DNA of 64,000 nucleotides from Thalassomonas sp. M1454 (GTDB taxonomy: Bacteria > Pseudomonadota > Gammaproteobacteria > Enterobacterales > Alteromonadaceae). Position numbers and translations under genes: made by a program. The stretch is from contig NZ_VKDD01000003.1 of the NCBI RefSeq assembly GCF_007097525.1, positions 186,001-250,000 on the forward strand, in the 5' to 3' direction. The first letter of the stretch is position 1. The number at the start of each line of letters is the position of its first letter. This document shows, one piece after another, positions 37,408 to 48,067 of this stretch. The notes under the pieces are model-generated. The model worked only from the letters and a program-made list of their open reading frames with translations. It made no database searches and had not been told where the DNA came from.

Positions 37408-38508
37408 ATGTTGGCGCTTTATAAAATGAACTTTATTTCACAAAAAATAATCCCCTCTGTATTGTTATTGGTTTGCACAACAACTGTAGCTTTAGCTGCT
37501 ACAACAAATACAATTTCCGATGGTCCATACATTAGTTACGCTGATAGTAAACTTGCTGTTAATGCAATTTGTAACGGGGCTGTTGTTAAAAATTCACTAC
37601 TTAAAAGTTTAGATACTAATCGTTGTTTTAATCAGTTTAATAAAACTACATCAGTTTTATCGGAACATGTTAGATCCCCCCTAATTTATCAAGGCAACTT
37701 TGATGTGATTGCAGTAAGTGACTTTCACGGCCAATATGATTTAATGTTGGATTTATTAGTTAATAATAATGTTATTGATCAAGAATATAACTGGAATTTT
37801 GGTAATGGTCATTTAGTCATTACTGGAGATGTATTCGACCGTGGCGACAAAGTCACGGAGATATTATGGTTACTCTATAAGCTTGAACAACAAGCTAAAA
37901 AAGCCAGTGGTAATATTCATTTACTTTTAGGTAACCATGAAGTTATGGTGCTAAACGGGGACCTTAGATATCTGCATAATAAATATGAAAAAGTTTCAGT
38001 GATGCTAAACACCCCCTTTGCAAAACTTTACAGCAAAGACAGCGTTTTAGGGCAATGGTTACGAAGTAAAAATGTACTAGTAAAAATTAATTCTCAATTA
38101 TTTGCTCATGGTGGATTTCATCCAGACCTTGTTCAGCAGAAATTAACACTTGCACAAGTAAATGAAGTTTTCGTTAACAATTTAGTTAAAAATGAATTGG
38201 CAAATGATCGTTCTGAACTAGCAACTTATTTACATAAAACTAATGGACCTATTTGGTATCGAGGTTACTTTAGAGAGCCGAAAGCGAGCGTTGCACAAAT
38301 AGATTCTTTATTAAAACATTTTTCAGTGAGTAGCATAATTGTTGGACATACTTCTATGCCACAAATAGAAAGTCACTTTAATGGTAAAGTTATTGCCATA
38401 GACAGCTCAATTAAAAAGGGAGTTTATGGTGAGTTATTACTTATTCAAGGGGATAAAAAATCACGTTTAACTTTATCTGGTGAACAATTACCACTTAAAC
38501 AAATTTAA
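37408..38508 (+). CDS. Exported Shewanella-like PPP phosphatase
   Basis: A 366-residue metallophosphoesterase with an N-terminal signal segment (about 8-32). Metal-site motifs are all present in order: VSDFHGQYD, ITGDVFDRGD, LLGNHEVM, FAHGGFHPD and VGHTSM. The NGDLRYLHNKY segment after GNHE is typical of SLP-type phosphatases, first known from Shewanella and shared with plants and Plasmodium. In this family they dephosphorylate Ser/Thr or Tyr residues. The signal suggests the periplasm. No good ribosome site precedes the ATG at 37408; one at 37426 is also possible. It lies 107 bases after the receptor, past a terminator. Confidence 0.85.
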   Translation: MLALYKMNFISQKIIPSVLLLVCTTTVALAATTNTISDGPYISYADSKLAVNAICNGAVVKNSLLKSLDTNRCFNQFNKTTSVLSEHVRSPLIYQGNFDVIAVSDFHGQYDLMLDLLVNNNVIDQEYNWNFGNGHLVITGDVFDRGDKVTEILWLLYKLEQQAKKASGNIHLLLGNHEVMVLNGDLRYLHNKYEKVSVMLNTPFAKLYSKDSVLGQWLRSKNVLVKINSQLFAHGGFHPDLVQQKLTLAQVNEVFVNNLVKNELANDRSELATYLHKTNGPIWYRGYFREPKASVAQIDSLLKHFSVSSIIVGHTSMPQIESHFNGKVIAIDSSIKKGVYGELLLIQGDKKSRLTLSGEQLPLKQI

Positions 38509-38527
38509 AGTCCCCTATAAAAATAAA

Positions 38528-38554
38528 AAACCGCTTATTTATCATAAGCGGTTT
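38528..38554. terminator. Bidirectional terminator between phosphatase and recA
   Basis: Ten-bp stem AAACCGCTTA / TAAGCGGTTT with a seven-base loop, an A run on the left and a T run on the right. It can end both the phosphatase (plus) and recA (minus) transcripts. Confidence 0.85.
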
Positions 38555-38600
38555 TATTATTTTAAAGCTTGTATGCATTCTACTAAAGTAAATTAAATTA

Positions 38601-39638
38601 TTACTTCTCTGCTTCTAATTCAGCTTCATCTGCCTCAGATGTTACTGTCGCCGAAGTTAATAATAAACCTCTTAAACGTGTATCTAAGTCTTTCGCCATT
38701 TCAGGATGTTCAGCAAGGTATTTACTTGCATTCGCTTTACCTTGACCAATACGCTCTTTACCACAGCTGTACCAAGCACCGGCTTTTTCAACTAATTTGT
38801 GCTTAACGCCTAAGTCAATTAACTCGCCTAAGCTATTGATGCCTTGACCGTAAAGTATTTGGAATTCAGCTTGTTTAAATGGTGGTGCAATTTTGTTTTT
38901 AACAACTTTAACGCGTGTTTCGTTACCAGTGATCTCATCACCTTCTTTCACTGCGCCAATACGACGTATATCTAAACGTACCGATGCGTAGAATTTAAGA
39001 GCGTTACCACCAGTTGTCGTTTCTGGGTTACCAAACATAACACCAATTTTCATACGAATTTGGTTGATAAAAATAAGCATAGTATTTGTTTGCTTAAGAT
39101 TACCGGTTAATTTACGCATTGCTTGTGACAACATACGAGCTTGTAAACCCATATGGCTATCGCCCATGTCACCTTCAATTTCAGCTTTCGGTGTAAGTGC
39201 CGCTACAGAGTCAACAACGATAACATCTACAGCGCCAGAGCGGCTTAACATGTCAACAATTTCAAGTGCTTGCTCACCAGTATCTGGTTGCGACACTAAT
39301 AATTCATTAATGTTAACACCTAGCTTTTCTGCATAAATAGGGTCTAAAGCGTGCTCTGCATCAACGAAGGCACAAACTTTACCATTACGTTGCGCTTCAG
39401 CGATTACTTCTAATGTAAGTGTTGTTTTACCACTTGATTCTGGTCCGTATATTTCAACAACACGACCCATTGGTAAACCGCCAGCACCTAAGGCAACATC
39501 TAATGCAAGAGAGCCTGTTGAGATTGTTTCAACATCCATGCTGCGGTTATCACCTAACTTCATGATTGAACCTTTACCAAATTGTCTTTCGATTTGGCCT
39601 AGGGCTGCTGATAACGCCTTTTCTTTGTTCGCGTCCAT
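38601..39638 (-). CDS. recA: Recombinase RecA
   Basis: A 345-residue RecA of full length: Walker [10 protein letters not shown] near residue 66, Walker [11 protein letters not shown], the L1 and L2 loops with MGDSHMGLQ and [20 protein letters not shown], and an acidic C-terminal tail. It drives homologous recombination and the SOS response by prompting LexA self-cleavage. A LexA box lies about 52 bases upstream. The recX gene is 19 kb away instead of adjacent. Confidence 0.98.
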   Translation of the reverse strand: MDANKEKALSAALGQIERQFGKGSIMKLGDNRSMDVETISTGSLALDVALGAGGLPMGRVVEIYGPESSGKTTLTLEVIAEAQRNGKVCAFVDAEHALDPIYAEKLGVNINELLVSQPDTGEQALEIVDMLSRSGAVDVIVVDSVAALTPKAEIEGDMGDSHMGLQARMLSQAMRKLTGNLKQTNTMLIFINQIRMKIGVMFGNPETTTGGNALKFYASVRLDIRRIGAVKEGDEITGNETRVKVVKNKIAPPFKQAEFQILYGQGINSLGELIDLGVKHKLVEKAGAWYSCGKERIGQGKANASKYLAEHPEMAKDLDTRLRGLLLTSATVTSEADEAELEAEK

Positions 39639-39689
39639 TTGTTTCTCCAGAATCTTGCTTAGTTATATTGTTTTGATGAGCTAAGTATA

Positions 39690-39705
39690 CTGTATAATCG
39701 TACAG
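39690..39705. promoter_or_regulatory. LexA (SOS) box upstream of recA
   Basis: CTGT, eight bases, ACAG matches the gammaproteobacterial LexA consensus. The palindrome extends two bases further on each side (TACTGTA / TACAGTA). It is 52 bases upstream of the recA ATG. Confidence 0.9.
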
Positions 39706-39831
39706 TATCAATACCTGTTAATTATTTTTTTTATAAAAAAACAAAATAAATACATTAACTAATTGATAAATAAAGAATATATTTTTTAAAATTTTTATAT
39801 ACCATAGTTTAAATATTGAACTAAACAGTAC

Positions 39832-39881
39832 TTATACAGTAGTTTTTATTTATTTTATCACGCCTTTATACAGTAGTTTTT
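39832..39881. repeat. Direct 16-base repeats upstream of mutS
   Basis: TTATACAGTAGTTTTT occurs at 39832-39847 and again at 39866-39881, a 34-base period. Both hold the TACAGTA word that also forms half of the LexA box. The 395-bp region 39639-40033 holds no gene. No strong mutS ribosome site is visible. Confidence 0.6.
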
Positions 39882-40033
39882 CTAGGTAAAATACTTTTAT
39901 TAATTGCAACACTCTTTGCCTAATCAATGATATTATTTTACCATCAATTTCTTAGATAATTTTAGCTAACTAGAAATAGAGTTCACTTAGCTAAAATTCA
40001 ATATATTAAAAATATAAATAATTAAGTTAATCA

Positions 40034-42598
40034 ATGACAAACGATCTTCTAGCACAATCAGCTCACACACCAATGATGCGTCAGTATCTAAAAATTAAAG
40101 CTGAATTCCCACATACTTTATTATTTTATCGAATGGGTGATTTTTACGAACTATTTTTTGATGATGCTAAAAAAGCATCGGATCTACTCGATATATCATT
40201 AACAGCCAGAGGCAAAAGCGGTGGTAATGCGATTCCAATGGCTGGCGTACCTTATCATGCTGTCGAGAATTATTTAGCCCGCTTAGTGCAAATGGGTGAG
40301 TCAGTTGCTCTTTGTGAACAAATTGGTGACCCTGCAACAAGTAAAGGGCCTGTAGAGCGTAAAGTTGTACGAGTGATCACCCCTGGAACAGTATCTGATG
40401 AAGCTTTACTTAATGATAGGCAAGATAACTTACTAGTAAGCGTTTATCAGCACAAAGAAGGCTTCGGTATTGCTTATTTAGATATGAGTAGTGGTCGTTT
40501 TATTATTTGCCAACCAAATACTGTTGAGCAACTGCAAGCAGAGTTACAAAGATTATCGCCTGCCGAGCTGTTATATCCTGAATCTTTTGAACATATTGAT
40601 TTATTAGCGCCTTATAAGGGTACAAGAAGACGACCTGATTGGGAGTTTGATTTAGCGACCTCAATTAAATTACTTAATACTCAGTTCGGTACCAAAGAAC
40701 TTACCGGTTTTGGTGTCGATGACCTACCACTAGGTCTTTGTGCAGCGGGTTGTTTAATACAATATGTAAAAGATACACAGCGTAGTGCCCTACCGCATAT
40801 TCGCAACATTAAAGCTCAAGCATATGCAGAAGGAGTAATACTTGATGCTGCGACTCGCAGAAATTTAGAAATCACCCAAAACCTTGCTGGCGGTTATGAA
40901 AATACTTTAGCCTCTGTACTTGATAAAACAGCAGCTCCAATGGGCTCTCGTTTATTAAAGCGTTGGTTGCATTTCCCACTAAGAAATATTGAAGAATTAT
41001 CTAATCGTCAAAATGCAATCTCAGCAATAATTGATGAAGATCTTCATCAAGATTTACATGATTTAATTAAAACTATTGGCGATATCGAACGTATCATCGC
41101 CCGTATCGCATTGCGCAGTGCCAGACCAAGAGATTTTGCTCGTCTTCGTAATGCCTTAACGCAATTACCTGAGCTACAAAATTTATTAGGTCTTACCACG
41201 CAGCCATATATTGCAGAGTTAGCTAATCAAAGCTTACCTATGCCAGAACTACAATTATTGCTCAGTACAGCAATCGTTGATAATCCGCCGGTATTGATCA
41301 GAGATGGTGGCGTATTAGCTCCTGGTTATAATGCAGAGCTTGATGAGTTACGTGATTTAAGCCAAGGTGCCAGCAACTTTTTAGCAGAGTTAGAGCAACG
41401 AGAGCGTGACAAAACAGGAATATCTTCTTTAAAAGTCGGTTATAACAAAGTTCATGGCTTCTTTATTGAAATGAGTCGCAGTGCCGCAGTTGATGTTCCA
41501 GCTGAATATATTCGTCGTCAGACTTTAAAAAATAATGAGCGTTTTATCACCGAGGAATTAAAGTCGCATGAAGAAAAAGTGCTTTCAGCGCAAAGTAAAT
41601 ACCTAGCTCTTGAAAAGCGTTTATACGAACAACTATTTGATCTATTAGCGCCAAGCATTGAAGCATTGCAAGTTTGTTCTGATGCTATTGCAACGATTGA
41701 TGTATTAAATTGTCTTGCCGAAAGAGCTTTAACGCTAAATTATCAAAAGCCTAAATTAACTAAAACACCTGGCATACATATTTCAGCAGGTAGACACCCT
41801 GTGGTAGAGCAAGTTACTGATTCAGCATTTATAGCCAACCCGGTTGAGTTATCAGATAAAAGAAAAATGTTGATAATAACTGGGCCTAATATGGGTGGTA
41901 AATCAACCTATATGAGGCAAACAGCTTTAATCACTTTACTTGCCCATATTGGTAGTTTTGTTCCGGTAGAAAGCGCCGAAATAGGAATTGTCGATAGAAT
42001 CTTTACCCGTATTGGTGCGTCTGATGACTTAGCTAGCGGTCGCTCAACTTTTATGGTGGAAATGACCGAAACAGCAAATATCTTACATAATGCAACAGCA
42101 AACTCATTAGTATTACTTGATGAAATTGGCCGTGGTACTAGTACCTATGATGGTTTATCACTTGCATGGGCTTGCGCAGAATATTTAGCAACTAAAACCA
42201 ATGCATTTACCTTATTCGCTACTCATTACTTTGAAATGACTGCCCTTGCAGAGCAAATGCCGACATTAGCCAACGTCCACTTAGATGCGATAGAGCATGA
42301 TGATACGATAGTGTTTATGCATGCAGTACAAGAAGGTGCGGCAAGTAAGAGCTTTGGTTTACAAGTGGCTCAATTAGCCGGTGTTCCTAAATCCGTTATT
42401 AATCGTGCTAAACACCGATTATCAGAGCTAGAAAACAATCAGAGCCCTACAATTGTTAACCCTGTAGCAGCTGTTGAGCAAATAGACTTATTTCATAGCG
42501 ATCATCCAGTAGTTGAGCAATTAAAATCTATTGATGAGAATGATTTAAGCGCAAAACAAGCCTTAGATTTATTATTTAAATTAAAGCAGCAGCTCTAG
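40034..42598 (+). CDS. mutS: DNA mismatch repair ATPase MutS
   Basis: An 854-residue MutS of full length: [11 protein letters not shown] at the mismatch-reading N-terminus (Phe and Glu that wedge the mispair), connector and clamp regions, and the ATPase with GPNMGGKST near 617, [12 protein letters not shown] and THYFEM. The C-terminus ends in the short helical tail used for tetramers. It finds mismatches and recruits MutL. It diverges from recA and converges with rpoS, the classical rpoS-mutS border. Confidence 0.97.
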   Translation: MTNDLLAQSAHTPMMRQYLKIKAEFPHTLLFYRMGDFYELFFDDAKKASDLLDISLTARGKSGGNAIPMAGVPYHAVENYLARLVQMGESVALCEQIGDPATSKGPVERKVVRVITPGTVSDEALLNDRQDNLLVSVYQHKEGFGIAYLDMSSGRFIICQPNTVEQLQAELQRLSPAELLYPESFEHIDLLAPYKGTRRRPDWEFDLATSIKLLNTQFGTKELTGFGVDDLPLGLCAAGCLIQYVKDTQRSALPHIRNIKAQAYAEGVILDAATRRNLEITQNLAGGYENTLASVLDKTAAPMGSRLLKRWLHFPLRNIEELSNRQNAISAIIDEDLHQDLHDLIKTIGDIERIIARIALRSARPRDFARLRNALTQLPELQNLLGLTTQPYIAELANQSLPMPELQLLLSTAIVDNPPVLIRDGGVLAPGYNAELDELRDLSQGASNFLAELEQRERDKTGISSLKVGYNKVHGFFIEMSRSAAVDVPAEYIRRQTLKNNERFITEELKSHEEKVLSAQSKYLALEKRLYEQLFDLLAPSIEALQVCSDAIATIDVLNCLAERALTLNYQKPKLTKTPGIHISAGRHPVVEQVTDSAFIANPVELSDKRKMLIITGPNMGGKSTYMRQTALITLLAHIGSFVPVESAEIGIVDRIFTRIGASDDLASGRSTFMVEMTETANILHNATANSLVLLDEIGRGTSTYDGLSLAWACAEYLATKTNAFTLFATHYFEMTALAEQMPTLANVHLDAIEHDDTIVFMHAVQEGAASKSFGLQVAQLAGVPKSVINRAKHRLSELENNQSPTIVNPVAAVEQIDLFHSDHPVVEQLKSIDENDLSAKQALDLLFKLKQQL

Positions 42599-42618
42599 TT
42601 TTCTAGTTTTCTAGTTTC
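42595..42618. repeat. Three tandem 8-base units at the mutS stop codon
   Basis: CTAGTTTT occurs twice, followed by CTAGTTTC. The first TAG is the mutS stop. Slippage in this tract would change only the 3' flank, as the frame has already ended. Confidence 0.7.
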
Positions 42619-42650
42619 ACTGTTACTTAAAAAATATTTAAACCATAAAA

Positions 42651-42676
42651 AAACCAGCTAATGTTAGCTGGTTTTT
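42651..42676. terminator. Bidirectional terminator between mutS and rpoS
   Basis: Nine-bp stem AACCAGCTA / TAGCTGGTT with a four-base loop, flanked by A and T runs. It can serve both converging genes. Confidence 0.85.
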
Positions 42677-42696
42677 TAATTCTAATTAATAAATTA

Positions 42697-43623
42697 TTAC
42701 GCTTGGAATAACGCTTCAATCGATAAGTTTTGTGCTGATAAAATATCACGTAAGCGTTTTAACGCTTCTACTTGAATTTGTCTAACACGTTCACGGGTTA
42801 AGCCAATTTCGGTGCCAACATCTTCTAATGTTGCAGGTTCATAGCCAAGTAAGCCAAAGCGACGTGCAAGAACCTCACGCTGCTTAGAATTTAACTCATT
42901 TAACCAGTGCACAATATTTTGCTTAATATCACCGTTTTGTAAGTCTGACTCTGGACCTTTACTCTTTTCATCGGCAATAACATCTAATAATGCTTTTTCA
43001 GAATCGCCGGCAAAAGGGGTATCAACAGAAGTGATACGCTCATTCAATTTAAGCATTTTGCTTACATCAGCTACAGGCACATCAAGCTTTTTGGCAATAT
43101 CATCTGCGGTAGGTTCATGATCAAGTGTTTGTATCAGCTCACGAGCTGCTCGTAAGTAAACATTTAATTCTTTAACTACATGGATAGGTAAACGAATGGT
43201 GCGTGTTTGATTCATAATGGCACGTTCAATAGTTTGACGAATCCACCATGTTGCATAGGTTGAAAATCTAAAACCACGTTCTGGGTCAAATTTCTCTACG
43301 GCTCTGATCAGGCCTAGATTGCCTTCTTCGATTAAGTCTAGTAATGGTAAACCACGATTATTGTATCTTCGTGCAATTTTAACAACAAGCCTTAGGTTAC
43401 TTTCGATCATTCTCGATCGAGATGCTTCACAACCTTTTAATGCTTTTCGTGAAAAATATACTTCTTCTTCGGCAGTTAACAATGGTGAAAATCCAATCTC
43501 ACTTAAATACATTTGAGTAGCATCTAAGTTTGATGTTGTCTCTTCAGAAATAACAGCATCTACATTTTCTTTAGTGTCTACTGCTGTGTTACCAGGTACA
43601 ACTGCTTCTTTTATTTTATCCAT
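42697..43623 (-). CDS. rpoS: Stationary-phase sigma factor RpoS
   Basis: A 308-residue sigma-70 family factor: region 1.2 with [21 protein letters not shown], region 2 with [49 protein letters not shown], region 3 with [10 protein letters not shown], and region 4 with [25 protein letters not shown]. Together with the nlpD-rpoS-mutS gene order this marks it as RpoS and not another sigma. It directs RNA polymerase to general stress genes. In enterics its main promoter lies inside nlpD; here 75 bases separate the two. Confidence 0.96.
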   Translation of the reverse strand: MDKIKEAVVPGNTAVDTKENVDAVISEETTSNLDATQMYLSEIGFSPLLTAEEEVYFSRKALKGCEASRSRMIESNLRLVVKIARRYNNRGLPLLDLIEEGNLGLIRAVEKFDPERGFRFSTYATWWIRQTIERAIMNQTRTIRLPIHVVKELNVYLRAARELIQTLDHEPTADDIAKKLDVPVADVSKMLKLNERITSVDTPFAGDSEKALLDVIADEKSKGPESDLQNGDIKQNIVHWLNELNSKQREVLARRFGLLGYEPATLEDVGTEIGLTRERVRQIQVEALKRLRDILSAQNLSIEALFQA

Positions 43624-43698
43624 ACATATCTCCCAATACTAACCGGAACTTTTTATCGAATTATCACGTACACGCCTCTTTACTAAAATTAATTATCA

Positions 43699-44538
43699 CT
43701 ACGGTAAATACCTTTTTGGATTTACCGATTTACCCCTAAATCGTATTTCAAAGTGCAACATAGTCCTGTTGGTACCTGTGTTGCCCATTTTTGCTATTAC
43801 TTGGTTTGCTTTAACGGTTTGCTGCTCTTTTACCAGCAATGTATCGTTATGAGCATAAGCACTTAGATAATCATCATTATGCTTTATTATTATTAAATTT
43901 CCGTAACCACGTAATGCATTACCAGCGTAAACAATTAAGCCATCTGCTGCGGCTTTTATTGATGTGCCTTTATTACCAGCAATATCAATACCTTTATTAC
44001 CCTGGGCTGCGCTAGAAAAATTAGATATGATTTTGCCTTTTACTGGCCACACCCACTTTTTCACTTTTTGTGTCAGAGAAGGCACCTTTACACCGGTGAA
44101 TTTTCCGCCACTATCTTCACCATACTCCTGTGTTTTTTGTTTTGCAACATTTTTGCTACCACTTTTTTGAGTATTTTTTACACTATTATTAGTGCTTTTA
44201 TTCTGTTTTGGGCTAGAGCTCGCAGTTTTAGTAACTTTAGGTTTTAACTGCAAAGTTTGTCCCACAAAAATTTTATATGGTGGTTTTAAATTATTAAGGT
44301 TTGCTAACGTTCTTGTGTCTTGTCCTGAACGCCAAGCTATTGAATATAATGTTTCACCGGATTTAACTTTATAGCTACTACCTGAGATTGTAGTTTTGCT
44401 TGGTGAATAATTACTCGATGAGTTAGTTAAAGAAACGACAGGGGCTGGCTTACTGCGCTCTGCACAGCCAGTTAGTATTAATGCGATTAACATTAATACT
44501 ATAATTTTAAATTTGCCCTTCCCTATAGTCGATTCCAT
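43699..44538 (-). CDS. nlpD: Lipoprotein NlpD (LysM plus LytM/M23)
   Basis: A 279-residue lipoprotein: lipobox LTGC near residue 25, a LysM domain (about 55-100, YKVKSGETLYSIAWRSG), a Ser/Lys/Asn-rich linker and a C-terminal M23-type domain (GIDIAGNKGTSIKAAADGLIVYAG, HFEIRFRGKSVNP). Active M23 enzymes need HxxxD and HxH; here the first site reads GIDIAG and the second MLHFEI, so zinc ligands are missing, as in E. coli NlpD. It activates amidase AmiC at division. It lies upstream of rpoS. Confidence 0.94.
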   Translation of the reverse strand: MESTIGKGKFKIIVLMLIALILTGCAERSKPAPVVSLTNSSSNYSPSKTTISGSSYKVKSGETLYSIAWRSGQDTRTLANLNNLKPPYKIFVGQTLQLKPKVTKTASSSPKQNKSTNNSVKNTQKSGSKNVAKQKTQEYGEDSGGKFTGVKVPSLTQKVKKWVWPVKGKIISNFSSAAQGNKGIDIAGNKGTSIKAAADGLIVYAGNALRGYGNLIIIKHNDDYLSAYAHNDTLLVKEQQTVKANQVIAKMGNTGTNRTMLHFEIRFRGKSVNPKRYLP

Positions 44539-44555
44539 TGATTTATATAATATTT

Positions 44556-45134
44556 TTACTTATAGATAACATACAATATGGCGATTAGTACAACAATCGC
44601 CCAGCCGATAATATCAACACTGCTTCTGATCTTCTTCTCCATTGGCGCACCACCCCATTTGATCAGGCCTGCTACTAAAAAGAACCTAAGTCCACGCCCA
44701 ATAGTAGATGCAATTAAAAATGGAATAAATAGCATATGTAAGAATCCAGCGCTTAAGGTAAACACCTTATACGGAATAGGTGAAAAGCCAGCAATAAATA
44801 CTACCCACACACCATATTCGTTAAACCAAGCCATGGCATGCTCAAATTTATCCATATAGTTAAATTCAATTAAAAGCGGCTGGATAACGGGTTCAAACAT
44901 CCAATAACCTAACAAATAGCCCACTACACCACCGATAACGGATGAAACCGTCGTTAGTGTCGCTAATTGCCAAGCACGTTGTGGCTTTGAAAGTACCATA
45001 GGTGCCAATAAAACATCTGGCGGGATTGGAAAGAAAACAGATTCAGCAAATGTTAATACTGCTAATACTGCAGGTGCAAATTTATGCTCTGCCCATTCCA
45101 TTGTCCATACATATAATTTGCTAAAGATTTTCAC
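44556..45134 (-). CDS. yqaA: YqaA/DedA-like membrane protein
   Basis: A 192-residue membrane protein with about five helices. It has the DedA-type GYLLGYW and the [19 protein letters not shown] motif (RFIP-like Gly/Pro loop). YqaA proteins are thought to work with lipids or ion balance across the membrane, without direct proof. It overlaps pcm by four bases and is 17 bases from nlpD. A YqaA gene between pcm and nlpD is a common gene order in marine gammaproteobacteria, replacing a direct pcm-nlpD junction. Confidence 0.85.
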   Translation of the reverse strand: MKIFSKLYVWTMEWAEHKFAPAVLAVLTFAESVFFPIPPDVLLAPMVLSKPQRAWQLATLTTVSSVIGGVVGYLLGYWMFEPVIQPLLIEFNYMDKFEHAMAWFNEYGVWVVFIAGFSPIPYKVFTLSAGFLHMLFIPFLIASTIGRGLRFFLVAGLIKWGGAPMEKKIRSSVDIIGWAIVVLIAILYVIYK

Positions 45135-45787
45135 AATAATTCACCTGGCACTAATGGAACAAAACGTACTGCTTCAATTCTTTCTTTAATAAAACTATCA
45201 CCTTGACGGCGAATAAGCTTTAATACTTGCGACTGCTCGCCCACCGGGATAATTAATTTGCCACCTTCATCTAACTGATTTAATAATTCTTGCGGTATTT
45301 CACTCGCTGCAGCAGTAACAATAATAGCTTGGTAAGGCCCTTTATTGGCCCAACCTTTCCAACCATCGCCATGCTTCATCGAAATGTTATGAAGATCTAT
45401 TTTTTGTAAACGTCTTTTCGCCTGCCACTGCAAAGACTTTATCCGCTCAACGGTATAAACCTTATTAAATAGCTGGGCTAAAATTGATGTTTGATAGCCA
45501 GATCCTGTACCAATTTCTAAAACGTTGTCATTGCTGTTATCAGCAAGAATAAGCTCGGTCATCTTAGCTACAATATAAGGCTGTGAGATGGTTTGTCCCT
45601 GACCTATAGGTAATGCGGTATTATCGTATGCTTTATGTGCCAAGATTTCTGGTACAAAAGTATGTCTAGGTGTATTAGCAATTGCTTGTAATACTTTTAC
45701 ATCTCTTATGCCACTTGCGTATAGCTGTTGTGCTAATAACTCACCACTGCGTTGTGATTTGCCACTAATACTTTGTCCTAATCTCAT
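45131..45787 (-). CDS. pcm: Protein-L-isoaspartate O-methyltransferase
   Basis: A 218-residue SAM-dependent enzyme with the motifs [41 protein letters not shown] and IPVGEQSQ. It repairs isoaspartyl residues in aged proteins. It overlaps both neighbours by four bases (yqaA and surE), so all three are coupled. The surE-pcm-nlpD-rpoS set is a stationary-phase survival operon in gammaproteobacteria. Confidence 0.96.
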   Translation of the reverse strand: MRLGQSISGKSQRSGELLAQQLYASGIRDVKVLQAIANTPRHTFVPEILAHKAYDNTALPIGQGQTISQPYIVAKMTELILADNSNDNVLEIGTGSGYQTSILAQLFNKVYTVERIKSLQWQAKRRLQKIDLHNISMKHGDGWKGWANKGPYQAIIVTAAASEIPQELLNQLDEGGKLIIPVGEQSQVLKLIRRQGDSFIKERIEAVRFVPLVPGELL

Positions 45788-46536
45788 AATACGAGTTCAC
45801 TCATCCATTCTTTCATTTGCCCCATACTATTATATGCGGTCATATCTACGGTTAGTGGCGTTACTGATGCGTAGCCATTGCTTATTGCGTGAAAGTCTGT
45901 GCCTTCACCGCTATCTTGTTCACTTCCTAAGGTGCCATACCAATAAATATCTCGGCCCCAAGGATCGCTGGTTTTAGTCATTGTTTCTGCTTTATGACGG
46001 TTACCTAAGCGTGTTACTAAAATCCCTTTTAACTCTTCGATAGGTAAATCAGGAACATTAATATTTAATATTTGATCACTAGGTAAAGGATGACTTTGCA
46101 GCCTTGCTATCACTTTTGCTGTAACCATTGCAGCGGTATTGTAATGCACACAATCTTTACTAACTAGTGATACCGCGATTGCAGGTAATCCCATATGACG
46201 CCCTTCCGTTGCTGCAGCGACGGTACCTGAATATAAAACGTCATCGCCTAAATTGGCACCTTTATTAATACCGGCAACAACTAGATCCGGTGTGCCATCG
46301 AATAATTGACTTATGCCCAAATGAACACAGTCTGTTGGCGTACCATTAACTGATACAAAACCATTTTCAAGAGTTTCAATACGTAGCGGATTAGTTAATG
46401 TTAATGAGTTACTTGCACCACTGCAGTTTCTATCAGGTGCAATAACCAAAGTGCTAGCAAGTTTTTGTAATTCATCATTAAGTACTTTTATACCTAAAGC
46501 ATTAACCCCGTCATCGTTACTTACTAAAATTTTCAT
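45784..46536 (-). CDS. surE: 5'/3'-nucleotidase SurE
   Basis: A 250-residue protein with [12 protein letters not shown] holding the metal-binding double Asp, the Asn-rich [14 protein letters not shown] region, and [23 protein letters not shown]. SurE is a cytoplasmic phosphatase of nucleoside monophosphates and short polyphosphates. It starts five bases after truD and overlaps pcm. Confidence 0.96.
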   Translation of the reverse strand: MKILVSNDDGVNALGIKVLNDELQKLASTLVIAPDRNCSGASNSLTLTNPLRIETLENGFVSVNGTPTDCVHLGISQLFDGTPDLVVAGINKGANLGDDVLYSGTVAAATEGRHMGLPAIAVSLVSKDCVHYNTAAMVTAKVIARLQSHPLPSDQILNINVPDLPIEELKGILVTRLGNRHKAETMTKTSDPWGRDIYWYGTLGSEQDSGEGTDFHAISNGYASVTPLTVDMTAYNSMGQMKEWMSELVL

Positions 46537-46541
46537 ATAAA

Positions 46542-47588
46542 TTAGCTCGCTACAACAGGTTGTGAATTATCGGTATAATCGATTAATTCTTTAAGAACTG
46601 TGGTTGCGAAACAACCAGCGGGTAAGAAAAAGCTAATAATAGCTGTATCACCTTCAATTTGTAAACGAGCTTCGCTTATTTGCAAACTGACTTTACGGCG
46701 TTCTTGTTTTAAGCCAAAACGTCCTAAACCTGTGGCTAAATCATCATATTTACTAGCAATAGATTGCTCCAGAGCTAATGCCTGATCTTTTGCTAAAGAC
46801 TCTCCCGCTCCCCAAAGTGGCGCGCTGATATCAATATCTTTAGTCGCTAATCGGTTAAGGATCTCATCATCAATAACCTCTGATTGGAAAACCGATCGGC
46901 TACCCGCTAGCATAAACACATCACCAGCTAGAGGCTGAGCAAATTTCTTTAATGCAATTCTTTCAGCAACAATTGCATTAAATATGAATGAGCGAGCTGC
47001 AGACAGATAAAAACCTCTTTTCTTTTTATCTTTAATCTTTTTACCTGCAAATAATTCCTTTGCAGCAAGAATATTATTGCCATCGATACCAAAGCGCTGT
47101 TCACCAAAGTAATTAGGTACGCCTTGCTCTACCACATCGACAAAACGTCTACGTAAAGCTTCTGGCTCAGTAACCTCTCGTAGGGTTAATTCAAAATAAT
47201 TGCCGGTTAATGCGCCATTTTTCAATTTTTTATTGTGACGCTGATAACTGAGAACTTCGACACCTTCGATGGCTAAATCAGATAAGTCATATTCTGTTTT
47301 ACCTGGGACATGAATACCAAAATATTGCTCTGTTACCGCGTTTCTATCTTTTAAGCCTGCATATGAAACTAATGCTTCTTTAACTTTAAAGTATTTAGCT
47401 AATTGCCTAGCAACAAATAAAGTATTTGCACCGGTTTTACGGATATGAATAATTAAATGCTCACCTTCACCACTTGGCTCAAAGGGTAGCTTTTCAAATA
47501 CTTTAAAATCTTCTACCTTACTTCTTAGTAAGCCTTTACTCACAGGCTTACCATGTAGGTAGGGTAATTCAGTCATCGCTATAGTCAT
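46542..47588 (-). CDS. truD: tRNA pseudouridine-13 synthase TruD
   Basis: A 348-residue enzyme. [14 protein letters not shown] holds the catalytic Asp, and the NYFGEQRFG and [13 protein letters not shown] motifs are typical of TruD. It makes pseudouridine 13 in tRNA-Glu. Its start overlaps the ispF stop by one base (TAATG). A second ATG at residue 5 gives a family-like start. It is part of the tight ftsB-ispDF-truD-surE-pcm run. Confidence 0.95.
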   Translation of the reverse strand: MTIAMTELPYLHGKPVSKGLLRSKVEDFKVFEKLPFEPSGEGEHLIIHIRKTGANTLFVARQLAKYFKVKEALVSYAGLKDRNAVTEQYFGIHVPGKTEYDLSDLAIEGVEVLSYQRHNKKLKNGALTGNYFELTLREVTEPEALRRRFVDVVEQGVPNYFGEQRFGIDGNNILAAKELFAGKKIKDKKKRGFYLSAARSFIFNAIVAERIALKKFAQPLAGDVFMLAGSRSVFQSEVIDDEILNRLATKDIDISAPLWGAGESLAKDQALALEQSIASKYDDLATGLGRFGLKQERRKVSLQISEARLQIEGDTAIISFFLPAGCFATTVLKELIDYTDNSQPVVAS

Positions 47589-48067
47589 TAATTATTAGCC
47601 TGTTTAAGTAATGCCACCGCATGGACAGAAACGCCCTCTTTACGACCTTCAAAGCCGAGTTTTTCTGTGGTGGTTGCCTTAACATTAACGTTGTCGATAC
47701 TGGTTTGTAAATCTTGCGCGAGTATCTCACGCATACTAAACAAATATGGGGCAACTTTAGGCGCTTGGGCTACGATAGTGATATCAACATTGCCAATTTC
47801 ATGATTACGCTTGTGCATTAAATCAACAACGTGCCCGAGTAATATCCGGCTAGAAATATTTTCATAGTCAGCATCAGTATCAGGAAAGTGATTACCAATA
47901 TCGGCCAAACACAACGCGCCAAGAATCGCATCGCATAATGCATGAATGGCCACATCCCCATCAGAATGCGCGATAAATCCTTGAGGATGCTCTATTTCAA
48001 CGCCAGCAAGGACAATTGGCCCATTGCCACCAAACTTATGTACGTCAAAACCATGACCTATACGCAT
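47588..48067 (-). CDS. ispF: 2-C-methyl-D-erythritol 2,4-cyclodiphosphate synthase
   Basis: A 159-residue enzyme with the metal-binding [13 protein letters not shown] start, the [15 protein letters not shown] loop and the [23 protein letters not shown] end. It forms the cyclic diphosphate of the MEP isoprenoid pathway. It overlaps ispD, the gene for an earlier step of the same pathway, by ten bases. Confidence 0.97.
   Translation of the reverse strand: MRIGHGFDVHKFGGNGPIVLAGVEIEHPQGFIAHSDGDVAIHALCDAILGALCLADIGNHFPDTDADYENISSRILLGHVVDLMHKRNHEIGNVDITIVAQAPKVAPYLFSMREILAQDLQTSIDNVNVKATTTEKLGFEGRKEGVSVHAVALLKQANN

Noticed and set aside
19660-38508. A genomic island or prophage
   Set aside because: No integrase, transposase, att-like direct repeat or tRNA border was seen, and codon use resembles the flanks.
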